Part shown: positions 56,776-64,000 of the stretch, piece by piece
Layout: each line of letters begins with the position of its first letter
How positions within the stretch are numbered: position 1 is the first letter of the stretch
Assembly: GCA_025716855.1 (NCBI GenBank)
Contig: JAIXMQ010000030.1
Coordinates: 248,001-312,000, forward strand
From: Pilaira anomala
Taxonomy: Eukaryota; Mucoromycota; Mucoromycetes; Mucorales; Mucoraceae
Length of the DNA stretch: 64,000 nt
Direction of reading: 5' to 3'
The notes under the pieces: model-generated
Databases searched by the model: none
What the model was told of the DNA's origin: nothing
Seen by the model: only the letters and a program-made list of their open reading frames with translations
Translations under genes and position numbers: made by a program

Positions 56776-59700
56776 TTAACCCCAAACATCACATAAGTAA
56801 CGCTTTTCATTCATAAGCTTATCAATGAATTGCTCGGCTTGTTTTTCAGTCTCTGCCATACCAAATGAAAGAGTCATATTAACAAAAGCACGACGTACAT
56901 CACGACTCATAGCACCACTACCACACACATAGACAGAAGCAGGTTTAGTTTCAGGATCAGTAGGATAAATCAAGCTCCAAATCTCAGAGGCATTTGAGAT
57001 AAGTGCATGTTGAACGTATTTGATAGGTGATTCTTCTTCGTTTCTAGAGAATGCTGTATGAAGATGGGTAATCACCTTATCAGAAACATAGTTTTCTAAT
57101 TCTTCTTGGTAGATATAATCTTGATCAGCACGGCGACAGCCAAAGAACAAGACTGTCTCTCCGACCTTTTCACCGGCATCAATTTGTGCTTTACGTTCTT
57201 GAAGGAAACCGCGGAAAGGAGAGAAACCGGTGCCTGCAGAAATCATAATTAAGGGAACATTGGGATCACTAGGCATGCTGAAGGTACTCTTGGAAGACTT
57301 CAAAGAAGCGCGAAGAGCCATATTGTTTTTACCATTCTTTAAATATGAAGAGGCTAAACCATCATAATGCTTATTATTGACAAAATCATCGACAACACCA
57401 ACAGTTAAATGAGCAGATTGAGGATAAGCTAAAGGAGATGAGGCAATTGAATAACGACGAGGTTGAATGACGGGAACAGCGGCCAAAAATTGACCTAAAT
57501 CTAAACGGGTAACTTGTGGGTAAGCTCTTTGTAAATCTAATAGAGTACGATGTTTTTTAATGAAGGCAGGGTATTGATCTTGGTTGTTGTCATCAGGCAT
57601 AAGTAACTTTTCAAAGGTAGCAGCTGTTTCGGGTGCAGTTAATTTTAATTGAGCAGAAAAACAAGCAAGAACGCCACGAGAAGGAGGAGATGTGATATCT
57701 GCATAGTAAGTAAGCATGTTACGAACAGTACAGGGGCCCTTTATATTAGTAGCAAGAGAGCGAGGAGAAACATTAGAGAGTGTCTCTTGATCGATTTCAA
57801 ATACAGATTCTAAAATCCAACCGAAGCTTAAAGCAAGAGCTTCTACAGAATCTTTGTTATTTTCAGGGAAGACTTCTAAATGATCACCAGCATTGTAAAG
57901 AAGGTTCTTATCACCGACTGAGGATAGCTTGGAAATATCAATTTCAATATGACGAGTGCTTCGAGGAGAGCCTTCTTTTTGGATCTCACGGTTTGTAGAA
58001 AGATAAGCGTTATGTTCACCATTATGGTTATTCTTAGCAATTTCCCAAGCTTCCTTGTTACTAGGTTGAATAAACTTGACTTTAACAACAGATTCTTTGT
58101 TACTAGCATTAGTTGCGACAGTAGGAACCACAGATTTATCTTCAGAGGCTTGAATACCATAACTATCTAAAGTGTGAGTCCAGAAATGTGCACACCATTC
58201 ATTAAATACAGCATCCATATCTTTATCAGCATCACCTACACCACCAGCAAAGAAACGGTCAGCGCCAAGTTCTTCCAACATTTCAGTGACCTTGATGGGA
58301 AAGAATTGATAAGTACGCCAGTTCTTGTTACCGAGACCAAAAACGGAAAATGAGATACCATTCAAAAGTTTTTCATGGCCTTCTTCTTTGCTCTTATCAT
58401 CAAGGAATTTATCAAACTTTTCGGCAGAATCAGGAGGTTGACCATTGTAAGTAGCAGTACAAATAACAACAAGCTCTTTATCTAAACGTTTACTTTTGTC
58501 TTCAGTAGTAAACTTGCCTTCTTGAATAACTTTCCACTTGTCCATCTCACATAAGGTAACGTTCTTAAAACCAAAGCTCTTTGCTTGATTCGCCAGCTGA
58601 TTAGCATAATCTTGGGCAGTACCAGTTTGTGTACCGTATAAGAAAGTGATAGGAGGTAGCTTGACATCAGGTGTAGCTGATGAGGAGACGACAGGCATAC
58701 TACGCTTAGGTGGAGCTTTAGTTGTAGACTCGGCTTTCTTAGCAGCGGTAGCTTCAACACTAGGTTCAGGGAAATTCTCACGAGGATGGATAGTCATGTT
58801 GAGATCAACAGGTTTTGTAGTAGCAGACTTGGGATCATATTGTACTTCAGGACCATCGTACTTAAATTCAAATCGATTCAAAAGCATAGCCAAGACAGTC
58901 TTAGCTTCCTGAAGAGCTAAAGCCATACCAATACAACCTCTAACACCAGTACTGAAAGGTAACCAAGAAAAACGAGAACGTTTTTGTTCTTCTTCAGGGG
59001 TCCAGCGATCAGGATCAAAACGGGTATGATCGGGATAAACAGATTCGTTATGATGCATACCATAAACATGAATTGCACAAACAGTACCAGCTTTAATTAT
59101 ATACCCGCCAGGAACAATACAGTCTTCCTTACAGTATTTACCTAAAACTTTAACAGGAGGATATAGACGAAGTACTTCCTTGAGAACTTGATGAGTGTAC
59201 TTGAGATTAGAGATTTGTTCAGAGGTAGGTAATGTATCCCAAGTGATATGGTTATCAGCAATTTCTTGAAGCATCTTTGCTTGGACATCTGGGTTTCTAG
59301 ATAATTCATAAAGAGTCCAAGCAAGTGTATTGGCAGTTGTATCATGACCGGCGATTAAGAAAGTAACGACTTGATCACGAATATTTTCATCCGTTAAACC
59401 CAAATTGCTTTCATCACGAGCGTTTAACATATAGCCTAATAAATCTTTTTCCATATCCTTAGCATCAGGACCCTTCTTACGTTCAGCAATAACGCCATCA
59501 ACCACATCATGCATAAGCTTAATAGAGGCATCAAATTTACGGTTGGCTTCAATTGGTAATAGTTTTACAAATTGTGCTTGTTGCATACGTTGAATAGATA
59601 ATTTCAAACAATAACCCATGGCGTCAATAAAAGGATTGGTTGGTTGATCAGGAGAAGACAGTAAGTTGAAATCATATCCAAAACCTACACGACCGATTGT

Positions 59701-60558
59701 TTCGAAAGTAATGTTTGTTGTCCAATCGAGAATTTCAACAGGTTCAGTAGGTGAGAATTGTTCAAAAATCTTAATGGATTGTTGAGTAATTTCACCCATT
59801 TCTTTTTGATAGACCTATAACACAAGAAAAATGCATGAGTCATTTGTTTTTTTTTGTTTTTGTTTTTGTTTTGTAATTATTTATTATTTACCTTGATAGC
59901 ACGGGGACTGAATGCAGGCATTAAGAGCTTATGAGCCAGTTTCCAATCCATATCATCGGTATCTGTTGTGAAAAGACCTTGACGACCAAAGGCCTTAATT
60001 TCATTCAAACCAGTACTACTGACTTTCTTAGTAAAGTACTCAGATTCCTTTGCAAAGAGTTCTGAAATTTCAGGGTCATTGGTACCGACCACTTTTCTTC
60101 CCAATATATTAACTTCTACTAGAGGACCGTACTTCTTAAATTGTCGCATCCAACCCTCAGTACTAAAAGAGAGAGAGAGAGAAATTAGTAAAAAAAAAGG
60201 GGGGAGGGGAGGGGGAGAGAAGTATATGCAACATTTACATGTTTGGAAGTAATTCATATAAACTACCGACGAATGGAAGATTAGCAGGACCGGGAATAAC
60301 ATCTTTAATTTGTTGCTTCATATCAATAAATACAACTTGTTGGTCTCTAACTGCATCAATTTCAGTCAAGATTTCGCCCTTTTTATTTAATAACTGAATA
60401 TCACTATGGCCACCAGCAATACTTAATTTCTCGGCAGCAAGTGATCGAACTGTGTCTAAGTTAGCACCATTACCAAAACGAATAATGTGGCCATCCTTTT
60501 CGAGATTTGCTGATCCTTTAAGTACAACAATTAAGGAAGTTGTATCATCTGCTATCAT
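56776..60558 (-). CDS. CYP505: self-sufficient cytochrome P450:P450 reductase fusion (CYP505 type)
   Basis: Three exons (60239-60558, 59892-60162, 56776-59814) join in frame to 1,209 residues. After an N-terminal extension of about 85 residues the P450 begins at PGPANLPFVGSLYELLPN. The oxygen-binding I-helix reads AGHDTTANT, the EVLRLYPP helix is the ExxR region, and the haem loop is FSTGVRGCIG with the Cys ligand. The reductase part has FMN motif YGTQTGTAQDYANQL, FAD motif RRYSIASSP, NADPH motif GTGFSPFRGFL and the aromatic C-terminal DVWG. This BM3/P450foxy arrangement hydroxylates fatty acids with NADPH and needs no separate partner. The N-terminal extension is not a membrane anchor. It converges on the NRPS-like gene (174 bp between stops). 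Confidence 0.94.
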
Positions 60559-63521
60559 GTTTAATATTATTTAATGTAATCGGTATTTTATAAATTTCTT
60601 AGTGTAGAAAACAGAAGAAAATAAAAAGTAGAAAAAGGCGGAAAGTAAAGCTTTATATACAAAAAAAAAAAAAAAAAAAGATCGCATTGACTGGGAGAAA
60701 TGGTTCTTCCACTGAATTGGCATTGAATTTTTCTGCAATCAAATTCTAATATTTTTGTTAATAGACACATTTAGTTTTGTTTTTGAAATAAAGAGAAGCT
60801 TATATAAGCTTATAACAAAGGAATTGTATTGAAAAGAGAAACAAACATTAGATCAATTAAGCATACACACAGTTTCTTTGTTTCCGTATTATCCGTTGCA
60901 GTAATGCTTAACGTATTCAATTAAAACATTGCATTTTAGGAGTCAAAGGTTTATCTAAGAAAGTATTTGGAAAAATCTTTTTTTAGATTAAAATTTATAA
61001 AGCAGAATTTGTCATTGTAAATGCAAATACCAACCCCGCTTACCTGTGATTGTTTGAACAGTAAATGGGGAGCGGATGATTCAGGCCTATGGCATAAAAC
61101 CATATTACGTGATATTTTTTTTCATAAATTAAACCTCAATTGTGATTTGCTTGCTCGAGAACTCCTAATCAATTAGTTTGATTTACATGCAAATAAAGAA
61201 CACCGTTACATCGTTTAGTCATTAGCTAAAAAAAAAAAAAAAATGCAAGCTAATGCGGCCAGAAAAAAAAAATAGTCAACTAACGGTAAACGTTCACATG
61301 GATATCGTATGTATTTTATGAATTATGCTGTAGATAGTTAGCGAGAGAATATCATCGAATAGTTGATGATCATCAAGACATTATTATTACTCGGGTAATG
61401 AATATATTGTCTCTTTTTTTTTAATCAGTAGCTGACTTACTCGGCCCTATTTTTAAGATCGGATCGCCTGGTTAAGATTCAAGAGCCACAATTTCTAAGG
61501 CAAATAATTCGCGTCTGAAAATTGTTATCTTGTGTTCTCAGAAAACCCAACAATCATTTTTTTTTTTTTTTTTTTTGCGGCCTTGAAAAGAATATCTTAA
61601 ACACTATGGATAAAAAGTTCGCCCATAAGCATATTTATATATGAAACATGTGTAAAGATTTTCAAAAAAAAAAAAAAAAAATACATGGGTTATGTAAAAC
61701 ATATATAGTCTTGTTTGAATTATATAGTTAAATCTACTTTTTCTTCTTCCTCAGCGAATGTGATTTACATAATAATAATAATAATAATAATAATCGTTGA
61801 GTTCTTTTTCCATTTAGGTACATATGTAAAAATCCATCTATTTGCATCATACTTTACTAGGGAAACGTCTTTTTCAAAATCTATGTTTATTATTTGTACT
61901 GTAAACAGAAAGAAAGGGTGTTTTATATAAAATAGAATCATAAAAATATATATGACTTTTTTTTTATACCGAAAAGAAAGAAACAAGCTTAAAAATTCTA
62001 AGAGTCTTTTGTTTGTTTTTATATATATAAAAAAAAAAGGACGTGATAATTTATGATGTACTATTTATGTTTATATCAATGTAAAATGAAAGTGATTGAG
62101 AATTCAAGATTTAGGTCAGATGTACATAATATAGTACATAATAAATTCACTTGAAGTAAACAGAGAAGCATATTTTAGAGAAAAACTATATATTGATCGA
62201 ACCAATTATGCAAAAATACGTCAGTTAAAAGTTATTTGTAGTTAACGATCTAATGAATTAAAAAGAGCGTTATGTGCATTTACGTTATAATTACTATTAA
62301 TATTATTATCGACAAGATAGAAAGTAAGTCGAATAGTAAATGCCACTTCTTTTTTTTTTTATTGAAATCAAAATTTGTATGTAATTGTGTACATAACCAC
62401 AAATTCAGGATATTTTCCCTGTTTCTGATTAGAGAATGTGGTTTTCTCCCTATTAATCATTCTTTTATTAGATAGTTATACTCCTGACCGCTTACTGCTT
62501 GATATATTTTCGATTTTTTTTTTTTAAAAAAAATAACTTGAAATGTTTCTATCTTTTCCCGGTAAGTTAATAGTTTACTTCAAAGAGAACAGGGTTAGTA
62601 AATGTATATTGAATACAAACAGTGTTACGCAAATGGGACATATTAAATCACGCTCCAATTTTTTTTTTTTCATATATATCTATTTTGGCATAGTCCATAT
62701 GACACCGAAACCATTTTTATATGTACAAATGCAATTTTTTTTTTTAAAAAAAAAAAGATTTAATCAAATGGCATATCACGATTTGTAACACGTACATTTT
62801 GTTACATAGATGTATTGGTCGTCATAAAAGTTAGTCTCTCTCTGAGGGCAAATTGGTTTTTTCTTGATAAAATAAAATCGATCAATTTTATTTCTCGGGG
62901 TACTCACACTATTTTTTCGATTCAAACCAAAAAAACTAAAGTGTACATTATTACATACATTGGACAAAAACGCGTCCTAATACACTCAGTACTAATTTGG
63001 AAAATATTAAATCGAATACCCATTTTCTCTCTTTCTCTCACAAAATCTATTTATAAAAAAAGCTTTTAATAATAAAAATCTGTTGTTACTTTTTACTATA
63101 AAGCTTCATTCCCCCCCCCTTTATAGTGTTTCAACTCACATAATTGTAAAGCCTGTTCTTTAGGTCAGTTTTCTGAAATAAATCGGCAGACTTTTTTTTT
63201 TTTTTGAGAACTAATTGGCTGCTTTTTGCAATCAAGCTATTAGTTATGAGTCAAACCGAGTACTTTTACTTGATACATATACAGTATAAAGGTTTACAAA
63301 TATTTTTAGCGATGACAAAAAGTTAAGTAAAAAAGTCATTACAAGTCGGGTTAAAGTGCAAACGAATTAAATAACGCATACACTATTTATTATAGCTGCC
63401 AAAATGGATAGTCTCTTCGATGACATTTAAACATTTAACACTCTTTATTGTCCCAATGTGCATACTTACTAAGTTTTTCCTACCTGCTATCGACATAAAA
63501 AAAATAAAATAAAACTAAAAG
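60559..63521. other. 3-kb tract without a confident gene
   Basis: Upstream of the CYP505 gene. A/T-rich with homopolymers at 60661-60679, 61230-61243, 61558-61576 and an AAT repeat at 61770-61793. A short coding-like frame occurs at 61021-61176 (listed). Coding-looking but broken sequence around 61425-61525 may be another relic. Remaining frames are noise-like. The first few hundred bp should include the CYP505 promoter. Confidence 0.45.
61021..61176 (+). pseudogene. short coding-like relic, 51 codons
   Basis: ATG at 61021 to TAG at 61174-61176, encoding a balanced peptide that includes NSKWGADDSGLWHKTILRD and LNCDLLARELLIN. Composition and use of Cys, Trp and Gly are unlike the A/T-driven frames around it. 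No family is recognised. It may be a remnant of a larger gene or mobile element, or a small real gene. Confidence 0.28.
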
Positions 63522-64000
63522 ATGAGCATTATATTCCGGTGTCCTTACCAAAATTGGTATCGTTTTAATATTATTATTGCAGTTACAGTAATAGCTATAT
63601 ATCATGCAAATAAGGTGAGTGTTCATTTAACAACTGTCTTTTTGTTATGATGTCGATTTTAAAGTAATAGAAGCTGCAATCTTTAACTGCCGATGTTCCA
63701 TTGTTATTTATTTTTTACCAAGAAAGTTATTGGAGTCATCCCTTTTCCTCCTTTATACGTTTATTTTTTAATTTTCAATATCTTTAATTTTTTTTTTTTT
63801 TTTTACGGCCCCTGAAAGACATATTTCCTTGTAAGGCATATCTTGGTTAACCTTTTATGCTAATTTTGTTTTTCTATCAAATGACGCAACGCGTTTTTTT
63901 TTTCTTTAAACTGTTTTATTCGGCTTCTTTAAACATGGAAAGGCTAAACTTTAAAATATACATATCTATGTATTTTATGTAGGACCATATAGTTTATTTC
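63522..64000 (+). CDS. possible first exon of a membrane-anchored protein, cut by window end
   Basis: An A-rich leader precedes ATG at 63522. The following 31 codons contain a hydrophobic stretch (FNIIIAVTVIAIYH) that could be a signal anchor, then AAG|GTGAGT, a strong donor at 63615. No next exon can be assigned with confidence before the window ends; T-runs near 63789-63804 and 63893-63904 look intronic or intergenic. Weak evidence. Confidence 0.25.

Overview
The window reads as nuclear DNA of an early-diverging fungus, most likely Mucoromycota (Mucorales-like). The genes are AT-rich and split by many short GT-AG introns, and long A/T homopolymers fill introns and spacers. The gene set includes exportin-4, a stefin-type cystatin and a fused P450:reductase of CYP505 type. 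No rRNA, tRNA, CRISPR array or intact transposon was recognised.

Layout: 1-690 holds a possible tail of an upstream gene and the SEC63 promoter. SEC63 (+) and ESS2 (-) then converge. 5.2-17.5 kb is the accessory part: a relic, an uncharacterised proline-rich gene, a predicted pseudokinase (kinase gene A, 7920-10172), a 3-kb gene-poor tract, a GD-repeat protein, a duplicated fragment of the proline-rich gene, and a truncated kinase paralogue (gene B, 16303-17542). RPS19 and SMC2 (both -) follow, then a third paralogue with intact core motifs (gene C, 24894-27258). From 27.4 kb the window is mostly conserved housekeeping: AIP1/WDR1, UNG, a membrane RING-H2 ligase, a stefin, a DEP-DH-PH-CNH Rho GEF, RPL39, ATG8, a divergent cystathionine beta-synthase, an AT-hook/Myb-like protein, an AVT/SLC38 transporter and exportin-4. 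Next is a convergent metabolic pair: an NRPS-like adenylation-carrier-reductase protein (+) and the CYP505 P450:CPR fusion (-). The last 3.4 kb has no confident gene.

The most interesting signal is the local kinase family A/B/C. All three have long, unrelated low-complexity N-terminal tails. The kinase part of A and C has four introns at the same positions, and B keeps the last of these. A has lost the catalytic Asp and the DFG Asp, B has lost nearly the whole kinase domain, and C keeps the core motifs. A piece of the gene upstream of A, plus its 3' flank, was copied in front of B, so the locus expanded by segmental duplication. Coordinates of multi-exon genes run from start codon to stop codon. 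Exon borders come from reading-frame continuity and GT-AG signals, not from transcript data.
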